Assembly: GCA_031459935.1 (NCBI GenBank)
Contig: JAVKHN010000001.1
Coordinates: 113,144 to 177,143, forward strand
Direction of reading: 5' to 3'
Length of the DNA stretch: 64,000 nucleotides
From: Sysuimicrobium calidum
GTDB taxonomy: Bacteria > Sysuimicrobiota > Sysuimicrobiia > Sysuimicrobiales > Sysuimicrobiaceae
Of the stretch, positions 7,612 to 16,343 are shown piece after piece. The first letter of the stretch is position 1. Each line of letters begins with the position of its first letter. The notes under the pieces were generated by a model. It saw nothing but the letters and a program-made list of their open reading frames with translations. It did not search any database and was not told the origin of the DNA. A program made the position numbers and the translations under genes.

Positions 7612-10600
7612 ATGTCCGCATTCGTCCACCTCCACGTGCACAGCGAGTACTCCCTCCTCGACGGGCACAGCCGGATCGCACCGCTCCTGCGCCGGTGTCG
7701 GGAGCTGGGGATGTCGGCCCTGGCTCTCACGGACCACGGGGCCCTGTACGGGGCCATCGAGTTCTACAGGACCGCAAAGGAGCTGGGGGTCAAGCCCATC
7801 CTGGGGGTGGAGGCCTACGTGGCGGCCCGGCGGTACACGGACCGGGATCCGAAGCTCGACGCCAGCAGCTTCCACCTCACCCTCCTGGCGGAGGACAACG
7901 AGGGATACCGCAACCTGATTCAGCTGGTGACCCGGGCGCACCTGGAGGGGTTCTACTATCGACCCCGGATTGATCGGGAGCTGGTGAGCCAGTACCGCAG
8001 GGGACTCATCGGGCTGAGCGGGTGTCTGCAGGCGGAGATTCCGCAGAAGCTGCTGCAGGGAGATTACCGGGCCGCCCTGGAGCTCGCGGCCACCTACCGG
8101 GATCTGTTTGGATCGGAGAACTTCTACATCGAGGTGCAGAATCAGGGACTGGCGGAGCAGCAACGTATCCTGCCGGATCTCGTGCGCATCGCACAGGAGC
8201 TGGGGCTGCAGCTTGTGGCCACCAACGATGTGCACTACGTGATGCCGGAGGACGCGGAGGCCCAGGATGTCCTCATGTGCATCCAGATGAACAAGACCCT
8301 GCAGGATGCCGACCGTCCCCGCATGGGGGACATCCCCGCCTTCTACCTGAAGAGCCCGGAGGAGATGGGCCGGGCCTTCCCGGATCTCCCGGAGGCCCTT
8401 CGGAACACCCTGGAGATCGCAGAGCGGTGCTCGGTGGAGATCGAGCTGAACGTGCCCAAGCTCCCGGACTTCCCCGTCCCGGAGGGCTTCACCCCTCAGT
8501 CGTACCTCCGGCATCTGTGCGAGGAAGGGCTCCGGCGCCTGTATCCCCAGATCACTTCGGAGATCCGGGAGCGGCTGGAGTACGAGCTGGGCGTCATCGA
8601 GAAGATGGGATATGCTCCCTACTTCCTCATCGTGCAGGACTTCGTGAACTTCGCCCGCCGCAACGGCATCCTCACCACCGTACGGGGATCCGCGGCGGGG
8701 TCTCTGGTGCTGTACGCGTGCGGGGTCACGGATGTGGACCCGATCGCATACCGGCTGCCCTTCGACCGCTTCCTGAACCTGGAGCGCTACACCCTTCCGG
8801 ACATCGACGTGGACTTCATGGATACCCGCCGGGATGAGGTCATCCGGTACGTGATGGAGAAGTACGGAGCGGACCGGGTGGCCCACATCATCACCTTCGG
8901 CACCATGAAGGCCCGACAGGCGGTGCGGGACGTGGGCCGGGTGCTGGGGATGAGCTACGGGGAGGTGGACCGGATCGCCAAGCGCGTTCCCTCCCACCTC
9001 ACCCTGGAGCAGGCCCTGGAGCAGGATCCGGAGCTGCGCCGGCTGGGGCAGGAGGATCCGCGGGTGGCGCGGTTGCTGGAGCTGGCGAGGAAGCTGGAGG
9101 GGGTGGCCCGGAACGCCAGCACACATGCGGCGGGCGTCATCATCTCCCGGGATCCCCTCACGGACCACGTCCCCCTCACCCGGGGTAAGGACGGCGCCAT
9201 CATGACCCAGTACGACATGACGAGCGTTGCGGAGATCGGGCTCGTGAAGTTCGACTTTTTGGGCCTCACCAACCTCACCATCCTGGATATGGCCCTCCGG
9301 ATCATCGAGCGACGCCGGGGCGTGCGCCTCGATCTCCAGAAGATCCCCCTCGACGACCCGAAGACCTATGCGCTGCTGAGCCGGGGGGAGACGGTGGGCG
9401 TGTTCCAGCTGGAGTCCGCGGGGATGCGTCGCTATCTGCAGGAACTGCGGCCCAGCAGCATCCAGGACATCATGGCCATGGTGGCCCTGTTCCGCCCCGG
9501 TCCCATGGCCAACATCCCCGTCTACATCCGCCGCAAGCACGGCCGGGAACCCGTCACCTACCTCCACCCCGTGCTGGAGCCCGTGCTGCGGGAGACCTAC
9601 GGGGTCCTGGTGTACCAGGAGGACGTGATGACGGTGGCCCAGGCCATGGCGGGCTACACCCTGGCGGAGGCGGACGTGCTGTGCTACGCCATCCGCAAGA
9701 AGATCAAGGACAAGCTCCTCGCCCAGCGGGAGAAGTTCGAGCGGGGAGCCCGGGAGCGGGGGATCCCCAAGGAGATCGTGGATCGGGTGTTCGAGCAGTT
9801 TGAGCCCTTCGCCCGCTACGGGTTCAACCGGGCCCACGCGGCCTGCTATGGCCTCATCGCGTACTACACCGCCTACCTCAAGGCCAACTACCCCGCGGAA
9901 TACATGACCGCGGTCCTCAGCGCGGACAGCGGCAACCTGGAACGCATCGCCCTGGACGTGGAGGAATGCCGGCGCATGGGAATAGAGGTTCTGCCGCCGG
10001 ACATCAACCAGAGCGATGTGGACTTCACCGTGGTGGACGACCGCACCATCCGGTTCGGACTCGGCTCCATCAAGAACGTGGGCGGGGCGGCCACGGAGCA
10101 CATCGTCCAGGTGCGGGCTGCGGGTCCCTTCCGCTCCCTGTTCGATTTCTGTGCCCGCGTGGACGGACGCCTGGTGACCCGGCGAGTGGTGGAGAGCCTC
10201 ATCAAGGCGGGCGCCTTCGACTCCCTCGGGGACCGGGCGCGGCTGCTGGCTGCCCTCGACAGCGCCCTGGAATACGGCAGCCGCAGGCAGCGGGCGAAGG
10301 CCAGCCAGACGGGACTGTTCGTCTTCGAAGAGGAGGTCCCTCCGCTGCCGGAGGTGGCCCCCTTTGATCGTCCGCAGCTGCTGAGCATGGAGCGGGAGAC
10401 CCTGGGGCTGTACCTCACGGACCATCCCCTCCGCAGCTGGCAGCCCCTGCTGGATCGCTACGTGCGCCACTGCATCGCGGAGCTCGGGGGCCTCCAGGAC
10501 GGGGAGGCGGTGGTGTGCGGAGGGATGTTCACGAGCGTGCGGGAGAAGGTCTCGCGTGCCACCGGGGCTCGGTGGGCCCAGGCGGTCCTGGAGGATCTCA

Positions 10601-10998
10601 CGGGCTCCACGGAGGTGGTGGTGTGGCCCAAGACCTATGAGCGGTGCCGGGAGGTGCTGCGGCCTGAGGCGGTGGTGGTGGTGCGGGGCCGGGTGGAAAC
10701 CCAGGAGGGGCGGGCCCGGGTGCTGGCGGAGGAGGTGCTGTCCGTGGAGGAGAGCCCGCAGGCCAACGGCCGCCCGGAGGGGCCGCGGACCCTCCACATC
10801 CGGATCGCCAGTGCGGAGGAGATGCTGCAGCTGGTGGAATTCCTGGCGGCCCGTGCGGGCCCGCGGCCGGCCTACGCGCACGTCCTCACCGCGCGGGGCG
10901 AGAGCATCCACCGCCTCCGGCAGGGTGTTCCCGGGGATGGGGCGTTCCGGGAGGAGCTGGAGCGGCTTCTGGGCCCCGGGAGCGTGTGGGAGGAGTGA
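7612..10998 (+). CDS. dnaE: DNA polymerase III alpha subunit
   Basis: Replicative polymerase, 1128 residues, DnaE1-type length and layout. The N-terminal PHP domain keeps every metal-binding position I can check: HVHSEYSLLDG, TDHG, GVEAY, SFHLTLL, LSGC and TNDVHY. This suggests an active PHP site, as in Thermus-type enzymes. The catalytic palm carries PDIDVDFMDTRRDEV, and a helix-hairpin-helix and OB-fold region occupy the C-terminus. AAGGAGG precedes the ATG. polA begins 3 nt after the stop. No separate epsilon exonuclease gene lies nearby. Confidence 0.97.
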   Translation: MSAFVHLHVHSEYSLLDGHSRIAPLLRRCRELGMSALALTDHGALYGAIEFYRTAKELGVKPILGVEAYVAARRYTDRDPKLDASSFHLTLLAEDNEGYRNLIQLVTRAHLEGFYYRPRIDRELVSQYRRGLIGLSGCLQAEIPQKLLQGDYRAALELAATYRDLFGSENFYIEVQNQGLAEQQRILPDLVRIAQELGLQLVATNDVHYVMPEDAEAQDVLMCIQMNKTLQDADRPRMGDIPAFYLKSPEEMGRAFPDLPEALRNTLEIAERCSVEIELNVPKLPDFPVPEGFTPQSYLRHLCEEGLRRLYPQITSEIRERLEYELGVIEKMGYAPYFLIVQDFVNFARRNGILTTVRGSAAGSLVLYACGVTDVDPIAYRLPFDRFLNLERYTLPDIDVDFMDTRRDEVIRYVMEKYGADRVAHIITFGTMKARQAVRDVGRVLGMSYGEVDRIAKRVPSHLTLEQALEQDPELRRLGQEDPRVARLLELARKLEGVARNASTHAAGVIISRDPLTDHVPLTRGKDGAIMTQYDMTSVAEIGLVKFDFLGLTNLTILDMALRIIERRRGVRLDLQKIPLDDPKTYALLSRGETVGVFQLESAGMRRYLQELRPSSIQDIMAMVALFRPGPMANIPVYIRRKHGREPVTYLHPVLEPVLRETYGVLVYQEDVMTVAQAMAGYTLAEADVLCYAIRKKIKDKLLAQREKFERGARERGIPKEIVDRVFEQFEPFARYGFNRAHAACYGLIAYYTAYLKANYPAEYMTAVLSADSGNLERIALDVEECRRMGIEVLPPDINQSDVDFTVVDDRTIRFGLGSIKNVGGAATEHIVQVRAAGPFRSLFDFCARVDGRLVTRRVVESLIKAGAFDSLGDRARLLAALDSALEYGSRRQRAKASQTGLFVFEEEVPPLPEVAPFDRPQLLSMERETLGLYLTDHPLRSWQPLLDRYVRHCIAELGGLQDGEAVVCGGMFTSVREKVSRATGARWAQAVLEDLTGSTEVVVWPKTYERCREVLRPEAVVVVRGRVETQEGRARVLAEEVLSVEESPQANGRPEGPRTLHIRIASAEEMLQLVEFLAARAGPRPAYAHVLTARGESIHRLRQGVPGDGAFREELERLLGPGSVWEE

Positions 10999-11001
10999 GG
11001 G

Positions 11002-13581
11002 TTGAAGCTGGTCGTGCTGGACGCCAGCGGCCTCGTGTACCGGGCCTTCTACGCCCTTCCGTACCTCACCACCCGTGACGGTCGCCCCACCAACGCCGTG
11101 TACGGCTTCACCACCATGCTCCTCAAGGTCCTGGAGGAGGAGCGTCCCACCCACCTCGCCGCGGCCTTCGATCGCCCCGCCCCCACCTTCCGGCACGCCA
11201 CCTACCGGCCCTACAAGGCCACTCGGCCCCAGATGCCGGACGATCTGCGGGTGCAGATCCGATCCGTCCGGCGGGTGTGCGAGGCCTTCCGGGTGCCCGT
11301 GTTCGAGGTGGAGGGGTACGAGGCGGACGACGTGATCGCCACCCTGGCGCACCACGCGGAGGAGGTGGGGTTCGAGGTCCTGGTGGTCACGGGGGATCTG
11401 GATCTCCTGCAGGTGGCCACGGATCGGACGAAGGTGATGGTCACCAGCCGCGGCCTCACGGAGACCACGGTTTACGACGCGGCCCGGGTGCGGGAACGGT
11501 TCGGGGTGCAGCCCGCACAGCTGGCGGACCTCAGGGCCCTGTGCGGGGACCCCTCGGACAATCTGCCCGGGGTGCCCGGGGTGGGGGAGGTGACCGCGGC
11601 TCGGTTGCTGCAGCGGTTCGGAGGGGTGGAGGAGCTCCTGGAACAGCTGGACCATCTTCCCCCCACCCTCCGAGCGCGCCTCGGGCGAGCGCGAGAGCAG
11701 ATCCTGCACAGCAGACAGCTCGCGCTCCTCGTGCGGGATGTCCCCCTGCGGCTGGACTGGGAGGACCTGCGGGTGCGGCCGTACGACCCGCAGGAGGTGG
11801 CCGGGGTGTTCTCGGAGCTGGAGTTCAAGAGCCTCCTGGAGCGCCTGGGACTGGCTCCCGTCCACCACCCCGCGGGCCGCTACACCCGGGCCCCGGACTG
11901 GGTTCCCCGGCCCGCGGAGTGGGTGGCGGTGGCCCTGGACGGAACGGGAAAGCCCATGGAGGGCACTGTGGTGGGCGTGGCCTTCTCCGCGCAGACCGGA
12001 GAGGCCACGTACGTGCCCGTGGGTGAGACCGCCCCGGCGGGGGTTGCCGCGGTGCTGGAGGGGGAGGTCCGCAAGATCAGCGCGGATGTGAAGTCAGATC
12101 TCGTGCGCCTGCGGCGCATGGGGCTGCGGCCTCAGGGCTTTGCCTTCGACACGGGACTCGCCTCCTACGTGCTCAACCCCGGCCGACGTGCACACGACCT
12201 CCGCACCGTGGCGTGGGAGCAGATCCGGTGGCGGCTTGCAGGGAACGGCGCCGCAGAACTGCCCCTGGAGGAGCGGTGGCGGCGGGTGTGCGAGGAGGCG
12301 GACGTGCTCCAACGCCTCCTCCCTCCCTTGCTGCAGGCCATGCGGGAGCGGGAGGTGGAACGGGTCTACTGGGAGATCGAGCTGCCCCTGGTGGAGGTCC
12401 TGGCGGAGATGGAGCTGGCGGGGGTGGCGGTGGACGTGCCCTATCTCCAGGCGCTGGGCAGGGAGTTCCGGGCACGGCTCCGGGATCTGGCGGAGGAGAT
12501 CTACGCTCTGGCGGGTACGGAGTTCAACCTGAGCTCGCCCAAGCAGCTCGGGTTCGTGCTCTTCGAGAAGCTGGGGCTTCCCCGCCTGAAGCGCACGAAG
12601 ACCGGGTACTCCACGGATGCGGAGGTCCTGGAGGCCCTGGCGCCCCACCACGAGGTGGTGGCGAAGATCCTGGAGTACCGGGAGCTCCATAAGCTCCTGT
12701 CCACGTACGTGGAGGTGCTCCCGAAGCTGGTGAACCCGCACACGGGTCGGGTGCACACCACCTTCAACCAGACGGGGACCGCCACGGGTCGGCTCAGCTC
12801 CCAGGACCCCAATCTCCAGAACATCCCCGTCCGGACGGAGGAGGGGCGGAAGATCCGCAGGGCCTTCATCGCGGAGCCGGGGAAGGTCCTGCTCTCCGCG
12901 GACTACAACCAGATCGAGCTGCGCATCCTCGCGCACGTCTCGGGCGATGCGGCCCTGCAGGAGGTGTTCCGGGCGGGCAGGGACATCCACGCGGAGGTCG
13001 GAAGCGAGGTCTTCGGCCTTCCACCCGACCGGCTCACGCCGGAGCACCGGCGGGTGGCGAAGGTGATCAACTACGGGATCGTCTACGGCATCAGCCCCTA
13101 TGGCCTCGCACAGCGGATCGGCTGCACCGCCGAGGAGGCGGAGCGCTACATCCAGCGCTACTTCGACACCTTCCCGGGTGTGAAAGCGTACCTGGAGCGC
13201 ACCGTGGCGGAGGCCCGCCGGAAGGGGTACGTGACCACGCTGCTGGGCCGGCGCCGGTACCTGCCGGATCTGCACAGCCGCAACCGCTCCGTGCGAGAAG
13301 CCGCGGAGCGCGCCGCATGGAATACGCCCATCCAGGGCTCCCAGGCGGACCTCATCAAGCTGGCCATGATCCGGATCCATCGGGAGGTCCTGCCCCGCTT
13401 CCCCAACGGACGCATGCTCCTCCAGGTGCACGACGAGCTGGTCTTCGAGACCCCCAAGGATCAGGTCCAGGAGCTGGGCAGGGCCGTGCGGGAGGCGATG
13501 CGGGACGCCATGGCCCTGGACGTGCCCGTGGAGGTGGAGGTCAAAGCGGGGCCCAACTGGCGGGACCTGGATCCCCTATGA
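11002..13581 (+). CDS. polA: DNA polymerase I
   Basis: Repair and Okazaki-fragment-processing polymerase, 859 residues. The 5' nuclease domain (about 1-290) has GYEADDVIATLA, VTGDLDLLQ and CGDPSDNLPGVPG. The middle 3'-5' exonuclease domain is eroded: the DxE of ExoI is replaced (VALDGTG region) and the ExoIII Tyr/Asp pair is changed, although ADVKSD and FDTGLASYVLNP persist. The polymerase domain is complete with motif A SADYNQIELR, O-helix RRVAKVINYGIVYG and motif C QVHDELVFE. In the O-helix the Phe that discriminates against dideoxynucleotides in most Pol I enzymes is Tyr691, next to Lys687. The start is TTG. The end overlaps the nudix gene by ATGA. Confidence 0.96.
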   Translation: MKLVVLDASGLVYRAFYALPYLTTRDGRPTNAVYGFTTMLLKVLEEERPTHLAAAFDRPAPTFRHATYRPYKATRPQMPDDLRVQIRSVRRVCEAFRVPVFEVEGYEADDVIATLAHHAEEVGFEVLVVTGDLDLLQVATDRTKVMVTSRGLTETTVYDAARVRERFGVQPAQLADLRALCGDPSDNLPGVPGVGEVTAARLLQRFGGVEELLEQLDHLPPTLRARLGRAREQILHSRQLALLVRDVPLRLDWEDLRVRPYDPQEVAGVFSELEFKSLLERLGLAPVHHPAGRYTRAPDWVPRPAEWVAVALDGTGKPMEGTVVGVAFSAQTGEATYVPVGETAPAGVAAVLEGEVRKISADVKSDLVRLRRMGLRPQGFAFDTGLASYVLNPGRRAHDLRTVAWEQIRWRLAGNGAAELPLEERWRRVCEEADVLQRLLPPLLQAMREREVERVYWEIELPLVEVLAEMELAGVAVDVPYLQALGREFRARLRDLAEEIYALAGTEFNLSSPKQLGFVLFEKLGLPRLKRTKTGYSTDAEVLEALAPHHEVVAKILEYRELHKLLSTYVEVLPKLVNPHTGRVHTTFNQTGTATGRLSSQDPNLQNIPVRTEEGRKIRRAFIAEPGKVLLSADYNQIELRILAHVSGDAALQEVFRAGRDIHAEVGSEVFGLPPDRLTPEHRRVAKVINYGIVYGISPYGLAQRIGCTAEEAERYIQRYFDTFPGVKAYLERTVAEARRKGYVTTLLGRRRYLPDLHSRNRSVREAAERAAWNTPIQGSQADLIKLAMIRIHREVLPRFPNGRMLLQVHDELVFETPKDQVQELGRAVREAMRDAMALDVPVEVEVKAGPNWRDLDPL

Positions 13582-14066
13582 GCATCCGCGCGGTGCTGTG
13601 CTACATCGTCCGGGATGGGGAAGTCCTCCTCCTCCGCAAGGCAGCGGGCCTGTGGGGGGAGGGGAAGTGGAACGCGCCCGGTGGAAAGGTCCTGCCCGGG
13701 GAGGACCCCCGGGAGGCCGCGGTGCGGGAGACGTATGAGGAGACGGGCCTCCACGTAGGGGCTCTGCGGCACCGGGGCGTGCTGCACTTCACCTTCGGCG
13801 AGGGCGCGCTTGTGGACTGGATCGTGGACGTGTACTGGACGGACGCCTGTGTGGGAGAACTCAGAGCCGGGGACGAAGGGGAACTACGGTGGTTCCCCCT
13901 GCACCAGCTCCCTTACGAGGAGATGTGGCCGGACGACCGGCTGTGGCTTCCGCACCTGCTGGCAGGCCGGCGGTTCCGGGGCCGCTTTCACTTCGACGGG
14001 ACCGCCCAGCACCTGCTGCACTACGAGCTGCACGTGGAGCCGGAGGATCCCGAGGGGACTGCGTGA
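13578..14066 (+). CDS. MTH1-like oxidized purine nucleotide nudix hydrolase
   Basis: Predicted to hydrolyse oxidized purine nucleoside triphosphates such as 8-oxo-dGTP, cleansing the dNTP pool used by the adjacent polymerases. 162 residues. The nudix box runs GGKVLPGEDPREAAVRETY then EETGL. The C-terminal half follows the MTH1/NUDT1 pattern closely: MWPDD then W-x-P-x-LL, R/K-F-x-G-x-F-x-F-x-G and a final L-x-Y-x-L strand. In human MTH1 the WPDD segment holds the base-recognition residues. Both ends overlap neighbours (ATGA with polA, GTGA with coaE), so it is translated together with polA. Confidence 0.85.
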   Translation: MSIRAVLCYIVRDGEVLLLRKAAGLWGEGKWNAPGGKVLPGEDPREAAVRETYEETGLHVGALRHRGVLHFTFGEGALVDWIVDVYWTDACVGELRAGDEGELRWFPLHQLPYEEMWPDDRLWLPHLLAGRRFRGRFHFDGTAQHLLHYELHVEPEDPEGTA

Positions 14067-14668
14067 AGGTGGTGACCCTCACCGGTGGGGTGGCGAGCGG
14101 GAAGAGCACGGTGGCCCGCATGCTGCGGACGCTCGGCGCGGAGGTGCTGGACGCGGATCAGGCCGCGCGGGAGGTGGTGGAGCCGGGTCAACCCGCTCTC
14201 GACGAAATCGTGGAAGCCTTCGGGAGGGACCTCCTCACTCCGGACGGCCGGCTCGACCGCCGCAAGCTTGGGGCTTTGGTCTTCTCGGATCCGGAAGCCC
14301 GTCGCAAGCTCAACGCCATCGTACACCCCCGTATCCTCGGCCGGCTCCGGGAGCGACTGCGGGAGATCGCGGCCTCCAGACCCCAGACGGTGGTGGTCGT
14401 GGACCTCCCCCTGCTCTTCGACGTGCCCATCCCGGAGTTCGAGCAGCTGGACGCCATCGTGGTGTATGCTACGCCCGCCACCCAGCTGCGGCGTCTCATG
14501 CGCCGGGACGGCCTGAGCGAGGTGGAAGCGGAGGCACGGCTGGGGGCCCAGGTGCCCCTGGAGGCAAAGCTCGCCCGGGCCCGGTGGGTGGTGGACAACG
14601 AGGGGCCCCTTCACCGAACCCGCGAGCAGGTGGAGCGGATTTGGGAAGAGATCCTGGCGGATCCATGA
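14063..14668 (+). CDS. coaE: Dephospho-CoA kinase
   Basis: Last step of coenzyme A synthesis, phosphorylating the 3'-hydroxyl of dephospho-CoA. 201 residues starting with the P-loop TGGVASGKSTVARML, then DADQAAREVV (substrate Asp), HPRI and DLPLLFD, all standard CoaE motifs. The GTG start overlaps the nudix stop, and the gene overlaps the next one by ATGA. In many bacteria coaE follows polA, so the position also supports the call. Confidence 0.95.
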   Translation: MKVVTLTGGVASGKSTVARMLRTLGAEVLDADQAAREVVEPGQPALDEIVEAFGRDLLTPDGRLDRRKLGALVFSDPEARRKLNAIVHPRILGRLRERLREIAASRPQTVVVVDLPLLFDVPIPEFEQLDAIVVYATPATQLRRLMRRDGLSEVEAEARLGAQVPLEAKLARARWVVDNEGPLHRTREQVERIWEEILADP

Positions 14669-16305
14669 GGATGCGCGGCGCGTGGGTGTTCCTCTCCTTC
14701 GCCACGCTTCTCCTGGCGCAGGCCGGGGCTTCGGAGATCCGGGTGGTGGTGAACGGGGAGCGCCTGGCCGTAGAGGTTCCTCCGGTGGAGATGGAAGGCC
14801 GCGTGCTCGTGCCCATCCGGGAGGTCTTCGCGCGGCTAGGAGCGGAGGTGGGGTTCGAGGAGGCCACGCGTACGGTGCACATCCGTCGGGGGGGTGTCAC
14901 GGTGCAGCTGGTGGTGGGGAGCACGGTGGCCTGGGTGAACGGCCGGCCTATCCCCCTGGACGTCCCCGTGGCGGTGGTCCGGGGTCGGGTCATGGTGCCT
15001 CTCCGGTTCGTGAGCGAAGCCCTGGGAGCCGTGGTGGAGTGGGATGAGGCGAACCGGACGGTGTTCATCACCACCCTCACCCGGCCTCCGACCGCGGGGC
15101 AGGGGCAGCTTCCAAGGGCGCTTCCCGCGACGCCATCCCCTGTGGCGGTGAATCTCACCCACAATGCCAGCAGGCCCCTGCGAGCCGGGGAGGTCCTCAC
15201 GGTGATGCTCCGTGGAACCCCCGGGGGGCAGGCCCGTTTCTTCCTGGGGGACGTGGTCCAGGGAGGGAGCATGGTGGAGCGCTCCCCCGGAGCGTACGTG
15301 GGCACATACACCGTGCGCCGTGGGGACGACCTCACCAACGCCCCGGTCTTCGGCCGGCTCGCGGTGGGAACCGTGTCCAGTGCCGTGATCCAGGCCACGC
15401 TTCCCGTGACGTTCGATTCCACCCCTCCCCGGCTGGTGGCAGCCGTTCCTCCGGGTGGGGTGCTCCTCGGGAACCAGCGCCCGAACCTCCTGGTGGTGGC
15501 GGATGATGGCCCGGGATCCGGCGTACGGGAGATGCGCCTTTCCCTCCGGGCCGGGGAGGTGGTCCAGGAGGCGGCTTCGGAAACCGGGATCCTCGCGTTC
15601 GCCCCGTCCAGATCCCTTCCGGACGGACCGGTGGAGGTCCGGGTGGGGATGGTGGACGGGGCGCGGAACGCCGTCGAGCACCGGTGGTCCTTCTTCGTCC
15701 GGACCCGGGGGCAGGCCATCCGGGCGGTGACCTTCGAGCCTGCTCGCCCCCTCCGGGCCGGGGAGGTGCTGACCGTTTGGGTCCTCGCGGAGGCGGGGGG
15801 GCAGGCAAGGTTCGCCATCGAGGGGGTGGTGGAGGAAGTGCCCATGCGGGAGCGAGAGCCCGGGCGCTACGCGGGAACGTACACGGTCCGGCCAGGCGAC
15901 GGCCTCTGGAACGGCCAGGTTCGCATCACGTTCGTCCGGCCAGGGGGAGGGGTGGTACAGGCTGCGGCCGCAGGGGTGATCCTCGCTGCCCGGCCTCCTG
16001 CTCCGCCTGTGGTGGAGTGGCCCCGTGGGGGGGAGCGGGTTCACAGCCCCCTCGTGGTCCGGGGACGGGCCGCACCGGGGGACCTGGTACGGGTGGCCCT
16101 CTTTGCTGAGTCCACGGCCGGCGTCGTCCCCCTGCACATCCGGCTCGGGGAGGGGGAGATCCTCACGGATCCGTGGGGCCGGTGGGAGATGGCCTTTCGG
16201 TTCCCAGCTCCCCTCCAAGTTCCCCGCCTCACCTTGGTGGCCATGGCCATAAACCCCGCGGGTCAGGAGTCAGGGCCCACGGCGATACTGGTCTTGGGGA
16301 AGTGA
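14665..16305 (+). CDS. Exported protein with copper-amine-oxidase-like stalk domain and repeats
   Basis: A secreted or surface protein of 546 residues, not an enzyme I can name. A signal peptide (hydrophobic VFLSFATLLLAQAGAS) is followed by a copper amine oxidase N-terminal-like stalk domain (about 30-135) with its paired GRVLVPIREVFARLGAEV and GRVMVPLRFVSEALGA motifs. Two homologous modules then occur near residues 165-235 and 353-420, both with PLRAGEVLTV, GGQARF, a short basic/acidic stretch and Y-x-GTYTVR-x-GD. A final Ig-like domain near 450-540 ends the protein. No catalytic oxidase domain is present. It overlaps coaE by ATGA. A cell-envelope structural role is inference. Confidence 0.75.
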   Translation: MRMRGAWVFLSFATLLLAQAGASEIRVVVNGERLAVEVPPVEMEGRVLVPIREVFARLGAEVGFEEATRTVHIRRGGVTVQLVVGSTVAWVNGRPIPLDVPVAVVRGRVMVPLRFVSEALGAVVEWDEANRTVFITTLTRPPTAGQGQLPRALPATPSPVAVNLTHNASRPLRAGEVLTVMLRGTPGGQARFFLGDVVQGGSMVERSPGAYVGTYTVRRGDDLTNAPVFGRLAVGTVSSAVIQATLPVTFDSTPPRLVAAVPPGGVLLGNQRPNLLVVADDGPGSGVREMRLSLRAGEVVQEAASETGILAFAPSRSLPDGPVEVRVGMVDGARNAVEHRWSFFVRTRGQAIRAVTFEPARPLRAGEVLTVWVLAEAGGQARFAIEGVVEEVPMREREPGRYAGTYTVRPGDGLWNGQVRITFVRPGGGVVQAAAAGVILAARPPAPPVVEWPRGGERVHSPLVVRGRAAPGDLVRVALFAESTAGVVPLHIRLGEGEILTDPWGRWEMAFRFPAPLQVPRLTLVAMAINPAGQESGPTAILVLGK

Positions 16306-16343
16306 GACCCGGGGCCGGGGAGCAGGGATACACGCGGACGAGG

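Noticed and set aside
7573..11868. A 1431-codon open frame on the minus strand over dnaE and polA
   Set aside because: It is antisense to two certain genes, rich in His/Pro/Arg/Gln as expected from reverse-frame reading of GC-rich codons, and has no domain pattern.
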